From the NCBI RefSeq assembly GCF_003611635.1, contig NZ_RAVZ01000017.1, positions 1 through 52,032 of the forward strand: DNA of 52,032 bases, written 5' to 3'. The stretch comes from Corallococcus terminator (GTDB lineage Bacteria; Myxococcota; Myxococcia; Myxococcales; Myxococcaceae). Shown in pieces: positions 24,972 to 32,255 of the stretch. Below the pieces are notes generated by a model that was not told the origin of the DNA, did not search any database, and saw nothing but the letters and a program-made list of their open reading frames with translations. Made by a program: the position numbers and the translations under genes. The first letter of the stretch is position 1, and each line of letters begins with the position of its first letter.

Positions 24972-26759
24972 CCCGGTTCCGTGGCTCTCCCGCACTTTGT
25001 GTGGACCGTAGGTTCAGACGGTGAGCAGCACTCGACGACGCAGTAGGTCGAAGTTGGCGCGGCCATACATCTGACGCTTGAGAAGCTTGAGCTTCGTGAT
25101 TTGGCCCTCGGCCTGGGCGTTGCTCCAAGGAGAGGTCAGGGCGGCCCGAACAGCATCGCCGTCCTGTTCGAGGCCCTCCGCAAAGGTTTCCACCGCGCGT
25201 ACCCCGCACGTACGCGCCTCGCCCAACCACGCTTCAAAGGGCCTACAAGACCTCGTGGGTCTTGCTCTCTGTGAAACGCCCCGCGAGCGCACGAGTTCGC
25301 AAAACCGCCGGGTCAATGCGACGACACGCGACGCTTCCTCGTCCTGCTCGATGCGCGCCAACGTCGCGGTCTCCGCGGGGGTCAACTCCGAGGGCTTCTT
25401 CACGCACAACCACGCCAATTGCTTCGGCGAGGAGAGCGCGTCAGGGCGCGTGCCTTTCGACCACCAGTTGCCGCCGGGGTAACCACGCGCCCCTGAGCGA
25501 GGCCGAGCGGTCCGTCGCACCTGGAGCCAACGGTGGACCTGCCGCGAGGTGCCACGAAAGCCTTGGGCGCGAATCTCCCGCCAGAGTTCGCAGGCGTTCT
25601 CACACCCTGCGACTTGTCGCCGCGTCAGGTACTCCAGATAAGGGTCGAGGATGCTCGGTCTAGGCACGCGCGCCGCGCGCTCGGGGAAGACTTCGGCGGC
25701 TGCGTATTTGCGGACGGTCCCTCGCGCAAGTCCCAGTGTGCGACTGATTCTCAGCAGGGGTTCCCCTACCAGGTGACGCAGCCGTACGGCTTCGTATGCG
25801 GCAACACGCCGGGAGCGGCTCTCCTCTCGGGCGTGGGCTTCGGCGTGAGTTCGCGAGAAGCTGGTGTGACGACGTGCAGGAGGAGTGTCTGCGCTCGGCA
25901 CGACTGGTAGCGCTCGAAGGCGAGGGTGAGCGCTGGTCATCCAGCGTTCCATCATTTGCCGTCCATTCAGCAGCAAGTGCCAGCGGTCCGCCACCTGCTG
26001 GGCCTCTGGAGCGCCCAGCACCGCCGCTCGTGCGTACTCAGTCGACCGCTCTCTGGCGATGACTTCCACGCCGGGGTGCTGGCGCAGCCAGGCGCTCACC
26101 GTGGGAGTCGAGCGGTCTGGCAACACGTCCCGCACGCAGTGCGCTTCCAGGTCGACAAGGATGGAGCCGTAGGTGCGCCCCTTGCGCAGCGCCCAGTCGT
26201 CGAGGCCCAGGACGCGAGCGGGGCTGGGAGAAGGCAGCGGAGCGCGGCGGATCAGCCGCAGGAGGGTATCGGGACTGGTGGGCATGGCCAGGGGCTTGAG
26301 CAGCCTGGCCCCAGCCTCTGCTCCGGCTGTGATTGCAACAGCGCACTGCGCGGTGGCCAGCCGCCGTGTCCGCCGAGCCTGAGCGGCCAGCAGGCGCACC
26401 GGCCGCTCCGCGAACGTGCGGCGGGAGCACTCCGGGTTTCGGCAGCAGAAGCGCCGCACACGCAGTTCGATTTGCACGACGCGCCCTGCGGCGGGCAGGT
26501 CCGCTGGGCGTCGGACGTAGCGACCATGCACCGCGGTACTGGACGTCTGGCAGGAGGGACATCGTGCTCCCGTGCCCTCCATGCGCACCCCGAGGACGAC
26601 ACCCGCCGCGCTACCGTGGGCCACCCGGTCCACCCGACACCCAGGAAGTGGGTACAGCGTTTCCATTCCCAGGGTGTATTCGCCCCGCTGGCAGCATGCC
26701 GTGTCTGCCTACTCCCCAGAGGGGAACCACACGAAGTGCGGGAGAGCCACGGAACCGGG
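24972..26759 (-). mobile_element. ISL3-family insertion sequence, apparently intact
   Basis: The element is bounded by near-perfect ~33-bp inverted repeats: left 24972-25004 (containing GGCTCTCCCGCAC) and right 26727-26759 (GTGCGGGAGAGCC on the plus strand). They differ at one position. It contains one full-length transposase. The strict element probably ends at GGCTCTCC (24983-26748). The 8 bp outside these ends (GGTTCCGT and ACGGAACC) are reverse complements rather than a direct repeat. The left flank is an IS3 tail and the right flank an IS91 tail. Confidence 0.88.
25014..26666 (-). CDS. ISL3-family transposase
   Basis: The 550-residue protein is full length for the family. It has an N-terminal zinc finger (CPSCQTSS...CCRNPECSRRTF), a helix-turn-helix region, and a DDE catalytic core with D in VLGLDDWALRKG, D in VADRWHLLLN and E near AQAEGQITKLK. 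The C-terminal end (LKRQMYGRANFDLLRRRVLL) is the typical family ending. An insert between the second and third acidic residues carries a second HTH (LLRISRTLGLARGTVRKY). No frameshift is visible, so it could be active. The truncated copy at 57-509 belongs to the same subfamily. Confidence 0.93.
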   Translation of the reverse strand: METLYPLPGCRVDRVAHGSAAGVVLGVRMEGTGARCPSCQTSSTAVHGRYVRRPADLPAAGRVVQIELRVRRFCCRNPECSRRTFAERPVRLLAAQARRTRRLATAQCAVAITAGAEAGARLLKPLAMPTSPDTLLRLIRRAPLPSPSPARVLGLDDWALRKGRTYGSILVDLEAHCVRDVLPDRSTPTVSAWLRQHPGVEVIARERSTEYARAAVLGAPEAQQVADRWHLLLNGRQMMERWMTSAHPRLRALPVVPSADTPPARRHTSFSRTHAEAHAREESRSRRVAAYEAVRLRHLVGEPLLRISRTLGLARGTVRKYAAAEVFPERAARVPRPSILDPYLEYLTRRQVAGCENACELWREIRAQGFRGTSRQVHRWLQVRRTARPRSGARGYPGGNWWSKGTRPDALSSPKQLAWLCVKKPSELTPAETATLARIEQDEEASRVVALTRRFCELVRSRGVSQRARPTRSCRPFEAWLGEARTCGVRAVETFAEGLEQDGDAVRAALTSPWSNAQAEGQITKLKLLKRQMYGRANFDLLRRRVLLTV

Positions 26760-26950
26760 TCACGCCCACCTGGGCTTGCCCACGGCATGTGCGAGGTTGG
26801 CCCCGGCACGAGGGCCACCCCAGGCCGCGTGGTGTTGAGGCTCAAGAGGCGCCAAGAGGTCCAGGCCCCTGCTACGCACCCGATGGGAGCGCGGTCTGGG
26901 CCGGCGTGTACCCCAAGGGGGCTCAAGCGGCCTGTCCACCGGCCGGGCTA
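26760..26950 (+). mobile_element. IS91-family element end remnant
   Basis: The reading GLPTACARLAPARGPPQAAW, ending in C and a stop at 26838, is the extreme C-terminus of the same IS91-type transposase as at 2027-2272. About 110 bp of similar terminal non-coding sequence follows (shared stretch ctccaccggcc / gtccaccggcc). The rest of the gene is absent because the ISL3 right end abuts it. Confidence 0.65.
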
Positions 26951-27040
26951 CTCCCATCGGACGGGAAACCAGGAGCACCGGTGCACGACCTCCGAGAAGA
27001 CGACGCCGACCGTAGCAGGTGCCCTGGGGTCGCAGGTCTG

Positions 27041-27796
27041 TCAAGGCGCCGCGCGTCCGCCGATCTCCGGAAAGCGCTCGTAGGCGCGCTTGAGCGCATC
27101 CAAGTGCGCAGGGTTGTCCAGGTCGAGCGGCATGTCGGTAAGCTGCACGACCCACCCGCCCGACTCCGTGCGCCGTGCCCGTGAGAGCAGTTCGGCGTCG
27201 CGGGTCGGGTCCGGGAACCCGATGACCTTCGCGGCAGGGGCCGACCAGTAGTTCAGCCATCCGAGGCGATGCGGAATCTCAGGTGCGCGGATCTTCTCAG
27301 GCAGCTTGAGTGCTGGCAGCCCCCGGGGCGGAATCCCTGGCTTGTGGACCGGATCGCGTGTTTGCCGTGCGATCTCGACACCCGCGCCAGACGGCGTCGC
27401 ATGCCCCCAAAACGCGCGGGCCCCTTCTGCCACGCCTCCAAGCACATCCGCTGCCGCCGCGATGACGGCCTCGTTCAGTGGCAGCTCTGCATGGGCATCG
27501 AGCAACGACTGCCCGCCCGGCGCTTGGCGCGCGGGTGTTTGCAACCCATAAATCGTCACAGGGAAGCTCTCGTCACCGTTGCATACGAGAGGGAAGCCTC
27601 CGTCCCTGGCCCCTTCGGAAAGCCACGTGTCGCGCTGCGGTAAAGCGATGGGGCGCCCCTCTTCGGAAACCTTCCAATCGAGGCGCAAGCCAGGGAAGGC
27701 CCGCTCCATTCCATGGACGACAGCGAGCGTGCGACCGTCCCTCGCAAGCAGCGCTGGCGCGTAGACAATGATGCCAAGGGTGGTTTGCGTGGTCAT
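27041..27796 (-). CDS. DUF5953-family protein, putative immunity partner
   Basis: The 251-residue protein matches my memory of the myxobacterial DUF5953 family: an N-terminal LGIIVYAPALLARDGRTLAV, a central VIAAAADVLGGVAEGARAFW and C-terminal GWLNYWSAPAAKVIGFPDP and WVVQLTDMPLDLDNPAHLDA. No signal or membrane segment is visible. Its ATG (27796) overlaps the stop codon of the upstream DUF6310 gene (ATGA), so the two are co-translated. Since the upstream product looks like an exported nuclease, a cytoplasmic immunity role is the simplest reading, though not demonstrated. Confidence 0.75.
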   Translation of the reverse strand: MTTQTTLGIIVYAPALLARDGRTLAVVHGMERAFPGLRLDWKVSEEGRPIALPQRDTWLSEGARDGGFPLVCNGDESFPVTIYGLQTPARQAPGGQSLLDAHAELPLNEAVIAAAADVLGGVAEGARAFWGHATPSGAGVEIARQTRDPVHKPGIPPRGLPALKLPEKIRAPEIPHRLGWLNYWSAPAAKVIGFPDPTRDAELLSRARRTESGGWVVQLTDMPLDLDNPAHLDALKRAYERFPEIGGRAAP

Positions 27797-28713
27797 CGCC
27801 TGCACCCCGTGACGACGATCTCCAGTTCGGGCGCCTCACGCTCCAGCGCTTCTCTGTGCGCTTCGGTGCTCACCCCAACGACGAAGCGATATCCACATGA
27901 CAGCGCGATGTTTCGCTCTTCCCGCATCTTGGCCGCCTGCCCTTTGATTACCCGCCCTCGGAGAAAGGCATTGTACGTGTCAAATTGGTCGGTCTTGATC
28001 TCCCACAGCACGCGCACGCCGACTTGCAGCGCATCGAAGCGCACGCCGCCAACGAGCACGTCCTTGCCGCGGTAGCGGTTCGGCGGAAACCAGTCAGCGC
28101 ACTCATTGTGCGGGTCATCTCCGCCTGCGTGAGGCACTGGAACAGGCTCGCAACTGGCGCGTCCCGTCCGGTCCACGGGCACAGGTGGCGCTGGGGGCTG
28201 CCGGTCCAGCCCCGCTGGCTCGGGCTTCAGCTTGGGCTTGCGTTGGGCTTCAGCTTCCCGGGATGCCACCTTCGTTCCTCGTGAGGTTCCTGCTTCCTCA
28301 GGGTAGGCGTGGCGGAATTCGTATGCATTCAGTGCTTCTTTGATGGCGACGCCGATCACCACCACGCCAAGCACGATCACGGCCCCCACGGCAATCTCAG
28401 GAGCCGCTAGCACGCAGAACCCGAGTCCCACGGCTGCAGCGTCCGCTGAAGCGAACGAGCATCTTCCCGTGGTGTCGTGGAACTCGATTCGGTCATGGTC
28501 GAGGGTCCGATAGCACTTCTCCACCAGCACGGCCCAAGGCTGGGAAGCCTCACGGACGACGCACTGTCCCCCGTCTGTCCACGGCAGCTTCGCTGCTCGC
28601 TGGATGTTGGCGAGCCTTGGGTTCCGCACCGTTGGCTCATTTCGGTTCGGCGCCGACGTAGCGCAGGCCGAGAGAAAGAGCAGAAGTGCGATGCAAGCTC
28701 GGAGCCGCGTCAT
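27793..28713 (-). CDS. DUF6310-domain lipoprotein, putative PD-(D/E)xK nuclease effector
   Basis: The 306-residue protein has a lipoprotein signal (LLLFLSACATS), a cysteine-containing middle and a strongly hydrophobic segment near residues 95-130 (GLGFCVLAAPEIAVGAVIVL...). A proline-rich linker follows, then a C-terminal domain with a restriction-endonuclease-like motif: D in GGVRFDALQ, then E-x-K in VLWEIKTDQFD, then VIKGQAAKM. This agrees with the DUF6310 family, which I believe to be myxobacterial. The layout (export signal, membrane segment, C-terminal nuclease) fits a polymorphic toxin delivered between cells, with DUF5953 as immunity. ATG 28713 has AAAGGAC at good spacing. Confidence 0.72.
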   Translation of the reverse strand: MTRLRACIALLLFLSACATSAPNRNEPTVRNPRLANIQRAAKLPWTDGGQCVVREASQPWAVLVEKCYRTLDHDRIEFHDTTGRCSFASADAAAVGLGFCVLAAPEIAVGAVIVLGVVVIGVAIKEALNAYEFRHAYPEEAGTSRGTKVASREAEAQRKPKLKPEPAGLDRQPPAPPVPVDRTGRASCEPVPVPHAGGDDPHNECADWFPPNRYRGKDVLVGGVRFDALQVGVRVLWEIKTDQFDTYNAFLRGRVIKGQAAKMREERNIALSCGYRFVVGVSTEAHREALEREAPELEIVVTGCRR

Positions 28714-29130
28714 GGTCACGTCCTTTCAATCAAGCGCGATGCTGGAGGTCAAGGCTCGCCCGCCCGGAGCATTCCAGCACGCGCTGACGTCGATGGTGTT
28801 CGGAGCGCGGCAGCACACACAGCCCGGAGCACACCAGCGGTGCGAAGACGCGCGGGCACCATCAGCCACGCCAAGGAGCGGCGCAGCTCAGGGGAGCCAA
28901 CGCGGCGGGCACCTCGTCAGTGGCCGGGCGCCAAGAAAAACCGCTGAAGGCGGGCACCGAGGAGCACCGCACGCAACCATCGAAATGACGATGCGCTACG
29001 CCCACCTGAGCCCTGACAGCCGGAGGGCGGCGGTCAACGTCCTGGACCGTCCGCTCGCTCCGGCGTGTGACATACGTGCGACACGCGTGGAGGACGCCGC
29101 CAACCACACGTAAGGACAGGGGGGAAACAG
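28714..29130. other. intergenic region holding an integrase tail
   Basis: Only the tyrosine-recombinase tail at 28970-29113 is recognisable. The part from 28714 to 28970 carries the DUF6310 promoter and otherwise shows nothing. Confidence 0.5.
28970..29113 (+). pseudogene. tyrosine recombinase (phage-type integrase) C-terminal remnant
   Basis: The plus strand encodes ATIEMTMRYAHLSPDSRRAA followed by VNVLD, the conserved end of phage-type integrases that carries the catalytic tyrosine (MRYAHLSP). The upstream catalytic R-H-R boxes are missing. It ends 18 bp from the 3' end of a tRNA gene, the classical position of an island integrase at its attachment site. Confidence 0.8.
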
Positions 29131-29206
29131 TACCGGGAGCGGGATTCGAACCCGCAACCTCCGCGTTCTGAGCGCGGCGCCTCTACCAAGATTGGGCTAC
29201 CCCGGC
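29131..29206 (-). tRNA. tRNA-like gene, anticodon CAG (Leu-type) with short variable loop
   Basis: On the minus strand it folds as a 76-nt cloverleaf: acceptor GCCGGGG/TCCCGGT (two G-T pairs), a D-arm with only three good pairs, anticodon stem CCGCG/CGCGG with loop CTCAGAA (anticodon CAG, Leu) and T-arm GCGGG/CCCGC with loop TTCGAAT. The variable loop is only 5 nt (AGGTT), whereas leucine tRNAs have a long variable arm. CCA is not encoded. It may be an aberrant or decayed tRNA-Leu. Confidence 0.75.
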
Positions 29207-29222
29207 GTGATGCGGTGATGAG

Positions 29223-29297
29223 TCGGGACGACTGGATTCGAACCAGCGACCTCGCGCGCCCGAGGCGCGCGCTCTGACCAGACTGAGCTACGTCCCG
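29223..29297 (-). tRNA. tRNA-Pro (anticodon CGG)
   Basis: A regular cloverleaf on the minus strand: acceptor CGGGACG/CGTCCCG, D-stem GCTC/GAGC, anticodon stem CGCGC/GCGCG with loop CTCGGGC (anticodon CGG), and T-loop TTCGAAT. The discriminator base is A and CCA is not encoded. It lies 16 bp upstream of the Leu-type tRNA on the same strand and is probably co-transcribed. Confidence 0.92.
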
Positions 29298-29336
29298 ATG
29301 TGAGGTGGAGCATCGAGGGAGGACCCGGACATGACT

Positions 29337-29368
29337 GAGGCCGGGTCCCCCCTCGGGAGCCCGGCCTC
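29337..29368. terminator. strong inverted repeat upstream of the tRNA pair
   Basis: GAGGCCGGG (29337-29345) pairs perfectly with CCCGGCCTC (29360-29368) around a 14-nt loop. It lies between the 36-codon gene on the same strand and the tRNA genes, so it probably ends the small gene's transcript. Confidence 0.65.
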
Positions 29369-29405
29369 TGGCCCTGCGTCTTCCCTGGGTTCCAGGGAGG
29401 CGGGG

Positions 29406-29516
29406 TCAGGTGCCGGGTGGACTGCCGCGGAAGGAGGCGATTGCCCATTCCAGGCTGTCGGGAGCGGGGACCGGGTCGGGAAGTGGATTCAGGTTCAGCT
29501 CGTCGCGCGTCGTCAT
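29406..29516 (-). CDS. small 36-residue protein with excellent ribosome site
   Basis: ATG 29516 is preceded by AAAGGAGCGGTGACC, an unusually good ribosome-binding site for this window. The peptide starts MTTRDELNLNPLPDPVPAPD and ends SFRGSPPGT. It is proline- and acid-rich in the first half, with no signal peptide, no cysteine and no recognisable family. It is divergent from the TetR gene at 29657 and followed by a hairpin. It could be a small regulatory or secreted peptide. Confidence 0.55.
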   Translation of the reverse strand: MTTRDELNLNPLPDPVPAPDSLEWAIASFRGSPPGT

Positions 29517-29656
29517 GGTCACCGCTCCTTTCGGGGATGAGAGACGCGGCGGAAATCCAGCCCTGACAAGTCCTTGCGACGACCTGCCCGCCCGCCCGCT
29601 TCCGGCTGCCTGAAGGGGTATTTGACCTTGAGGTACAAAATGCGTAGAAGGCCGTC

Positions 29657-30235
29657 ATGGCACGCCCACGGAAGTTCAAGCCCGAGGCCGTCGTGGAGAA
29701 GGCGATGGAGGTCTTCTGGACGAAGGGGTACGCGGGCACGACGCCCCAGGAGTTGGGCGAGCGGATGGGGCTGGGCCGGGGCAGCCTGTACAACACCTTC
29801 GACAGCAAGCACGGCCTCTTCGAGCACGCGCTGCGCCACTACCTCGAACACGAGTCGGTGAAGCTGCTCGCGTTGCTGAAGCAGCCGGGTTCGGCCAGGC
29901 AACGCCTGCGGGGGCTGATGCTGGCCATCATCCGGGTGGACCTCGCGGATCCGGAGCGCCGGGGCTGCATGGCCATCAACACCGCCATCGAGCTCGCCGG
30001 GCGTGATGAGGCCGCGACGAAGCTGGCCGCGCGCATGTTCGACCAGACCGAGGCGGCGTTCCTGGCCGTCATCGAGGAGGGCCAGCGCACCGGCGAACTG
30101 GAGGCTTCTCTTGATGCGGGGGCGCTGGCGAGCCTGCTGCTCAACACCCTCACCGGACTGCGCGTGCTCGGAAAGACAGCCCAGGACGCCACGCGGTTGG
30201 AACGGATTGTCGACACCGTCCTGAAGGTCTTTTGA
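29657..30235 (+). CDS. TetR/AcrR-family transcriptional regulator
   Basis: The 192-residue protein has the TetR helix-turn-helix at residues 10-55 (AVVEKAMEVFWTKGYAGTTP, GLGRGSLYNTFDSKHGLFEHAL). Its ligand-binding half contains RRGCMAINTAIELAGRDE, typical of the AcrR/YcdC-like group whose C-terminus resembles TetR_C_16. It overlaps the region just before the MBL-fold lipoprotein gene (stop 30235, next ATG 30238) and probably regulates that gene and itself. Confidence 0.92.
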   Translation: MARPRKFKPEAVVEKAMEVFWTKGYAGTTPQELGERMGLGRGSLYNTFDSKHGLFEHALRHYLEHESVKLLALLKQPGSARQRLRGLMLAIIRVDLADPERRGCMAINTAIELAGRDEAATKLAARMFDQTEAAFLAVIEEGQRTGELEASLDAGALASLLLNTLTGLRVLGKTAQDATRLERIVDTVLKVF

Positions 30236-30237
30236 TC

Positions 30238-31116
30238 ATGCCCCGACTTCCTCCCATCCGACTCGTCGCGCTCCTGCTCGGGGTGTTCACGGGCGCGTGC
30301 GCGAACCGTTCTCCGGTGGCGCCCGAAGCACCGGGGGCCGCAGGCCTTCCCTCCGTCCGCCTCTATGCGCTGGACTGTGGCCACATCGACGTGAAGGACA
30401 TGGGGCTCTTCGCGGACCGCAGTCCACCGGGAGGGCAGCCCGGCGAGCTGGTCGTTCCCTGCTTCCTCATCCAGCACCCTCGCGGCACGCTGCTGTGGGA
30501 CACGGGGCTGAGCGATGCCCTGGCCCGACAGGCCGGCGGCGCGGAGGACCCGGTGGGCAATCGCTTGCGGCTGGAGACATCCCTGGGCGTGCAGCTCACC
30601 CGGCTGGGACTGACCCCCGCGGACGTGCGCTACGTGGGCTTCTCCCATTTGCATGCCGACCATGCCGGCAACGCCAATGCGTTCACGGCGTCGACGTGGC
30701 TGGTGCAACGGCGTGAGTTCGAATGGGCGACCCAGACGCCGACACCCCTGGGCGTGGACCCGGGAGCCTTCTCCTCCTGGCGTGAGGCGAAGGTCCAGTT
30801 GCTGGAGGGGGACTTCGATGTCTTTGGCGATGGCAGCGTGCGCATCGTCTCCACGCCGGGCCATACGCCCGGACACCAGTCCCTGGTGCTTCGGCTCCGG
30901 AAGGCGGGGACCCGGGTGCTTTCGGGAGACCTCTGTCACACACGTGAGAACTGGGTGCGCCATGGAGTGCCCGCGTTCAACACCAGCCGCGAGGACACCC
31001 TTGCGTCCATCACCCGCGTGGAGGCCTTGCTGAAGGACTCGCACGGACACTTCATCGTGCAGCACGCTCCGGAGGACTTCCAATCCCTGCCGGCGTTCCC
31101 CTTGGCTCTGGAGTGA
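30238..31116 (+). CDS. MBL-fold (AHL-lactonase-like) lipoprotein
   Basis: The 292-residue protein has a lipoprotein signal (LLLGVFTGACANRS) and a metallo-beta-lactamase fold with all metal motifs: HLHADHAG, the downstream histidine in TPGHTPGHQS, aspartate in LSGDLCH and a late histidine (FIVQHAPED). The order and the early VPCFLIQHPRGTLLWDTGLS match N-acyl-homoserine lactonases and related hydrolases. It is probably periplasmic or outer-membrane attached and could quench quorum signals of other bacteria. It forms an operon with the upstream TetR gene. Substrate is unproven. Confidence 0.85.
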   Translation: MPRLPPIRLVALLLGVFTGACANRSPVAPEAPGAAGLPSVRLYALDCGHIDVKDMGLFADRSPPGGQPGELVVPCFLIQHPRGTLLWDTGLSDALARQAGGAEDPVGNRLRLETSLGVQLTRLGLTPADVRYVGFSHLHADHAGNANAFTASTWLVQRREFEWATQTPTPLGVDPGAFSSWREAKVQLLEGDFDVFGDGSVRIVSTPGHTPGHQSLVLRLRKAGTRVLSGDLCHTRENWVRHGVPAFNTSREDTLASITRVEALLKDSHGHFIVQHAPEDFQSLPAFPLALE

Positions 31117-31127
31117 GCGAAGCGCAT

Positions 31128-31157
31128 CCGCCCCACCGTGGGTGCACGGTGGGGCGG
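31128..31157. terminator. bidirectional terminator between convergent genes
   Basis: CCGCCCCACCGTG and CACGGTGGGGCGG form a perfect 13-bp stem with a GGTG loop. It sits between the converging MBL-fold and esterase genes and can serve both. Confidence 0.85.
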
Positions 31158-31174
31158 GCTCGCAGTCCGGGACT

Positions 31175-32176
31175 TCAGCGCGAGTGCTGCTTGAAGAAGT
31201 CCCACATGATGGTGGTGCCGTCGGGCCCGGCGGGGTCCGCGAACGGATAGGCGGAGTTGCCGCCCGGCCACGCGTGGCCCATGCCTTCAATCTCATACTG
31301 CTGGACCAGGAGCACGCCGCCGGTGACGTAGTTCCTCACCGTGTACTTGCGGCCTCCCGGTGAGGTGGCGGAGTAGACCTGGGTGGGGGAGTTCGACACG
31401 CTGTTGTTGTTCGCGCCGTCGTCTCCGTAGTCGTTCGTCTGGAGGAACTGGCGCACCGTCTGCGTGCCATTGATGGGATTGACGACATCGTCGGCCGTGC
31501 CGTGGACGACGAGCACCGGCACCTTCCGGCGCGGCTTGCCCGAACAGGCCCAGGCGTCATACCCCCGGTCGTCCGGCGAATAGATGCTGCCGAACTTCAT
31601 GGCGAAGAGGGTGCCGGAGGCCGTGGTGGCCGCCTTGTACATCGCTCCTGCGCCCACCATGCCGGCGGTGAACACATCCGAGTAGCAGGCCATCAGGATG
31701 GTCGACATCACCGCGCCAGCGGAGACGCCTCCCACGTAGACACGGCGCTCATCCACCGTGTAGTGGCCCTTCACCCAATCCACCATGCCGACAATCACTG
31801 ACGGCTCTAGACCGCCCCGATCCTGGTTGATGGAGAACATGAAGTTCCAGCACTGGGTGCCATTGGCGAGCATGGCCTGATTGGGATAGAGCACCAGGAA
31901 CTTCTCCTGGTCCGCCTTCTCATTCAGCCGTGCCAGTCCGGCGAACTGGTCTGGATTCTGGAGACAGCCATGGAGCCCGACGACCAGCGGGAGCCGCTCC
32001 CCGGGCTGATAGCCCGTGGGAACCCAGAGCTGGTAGCTCCGGGTCCCCCCGTCGCCGCTGTAGATTCCATGGACCCACGAGCCCGCCTGGGCCTGACTTG
32101 CACCCAGCATTCCGAAAAGCGCGCACAACCCCACGACCGCCCGGCAAAGGGCGCTGACATTCCGAGTCACCGACAT
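31175..32176 (-). CDS. extracellular PHB-depolymerase-family esterase
   Basis: The 333-residue secreted protein has a Sec signal (VVGLCALFGMLGASQAQA) and belongs to the LpqC/PHB-depolymerase family of alpha/beta hydrolases. The oxyanion strand is PLVVGLHGCLQNPDQF, the nucleophile lies in GVSAGAV, the acid is in VHGTADDVVNPING and the histidine is in GMGHAWPGGN. Such enzymes hydrolyse poly(3-hydroxybutyrate) or feruloyl/acetyl esters; substrate cannot be chosen from sequence. No polymer-binding domain follows. ATG 32176 is preceded by AGGAGG seven bases upstream. Confidence 0.9.
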   Translation of the reverse strand: MSVTRNVSALCRAVVGLCALFGMLGASQAQAGSWVHGIYSGDGGTRSYQLWVPTGYQPGERLPLVVGLHGCLQNPDQFAGLARLNEKADQEKFLVLYPNQAMLANGTQCWNFMFSINQDRGGLEPSVIVGMVDWVKGHYTVDERRVYVGGVSAGAVMSTILMACYSDVFTAGMVGAGAMYKAATTASGTLFAMKFGSIYSPDDRGYDAWACSGKPRRKVPVLVVHGTADDVVNPINGTQTVRQFLQTNDYGDDGANNNSVSNSPTQVYSATSPGGRKYTVRNYVTGGVLLVQQYEIEGMGHAWPGGNSAYPFADPAGPDGTTIMWDFFKQHSR

Positions 32177-32197
32177 CTGACTGCCTCCTGCTTCAAC

Positions 32198-32218
32198 GAG
32201 GCCGCGGGATGCGGCCTC
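32198..32218 (-). terminator. hairpin between alpha/beta hydrolase and esterase genes
   Basis: GAGGCCGC and GCGGCCTC form an 8-bp stem around GGGAT, just after the hydrolase stop and upstream of the esterase start on the same strand, so the two genes are probably separate units. Confidence 0.65.
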
Positions 32219-32255
32219 GGGAAGTTGCGGATGCGTCGGCGCCCGGGGCGGGGAC

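Noticed and set aside
24983-26748. 8-bp direct target repeat for ISL3
   Set aside because: The flanks GGTTCCGT and ACGGAACC are inverted, not direct. They may be part of an extended inverted repeat, so no target duplication can be claimed.
29406-29516. RiPP precursor peptide
   Set aside because: No cysteine/serine-rich core, no double-glycine leader and no maturation enzyme nearby.
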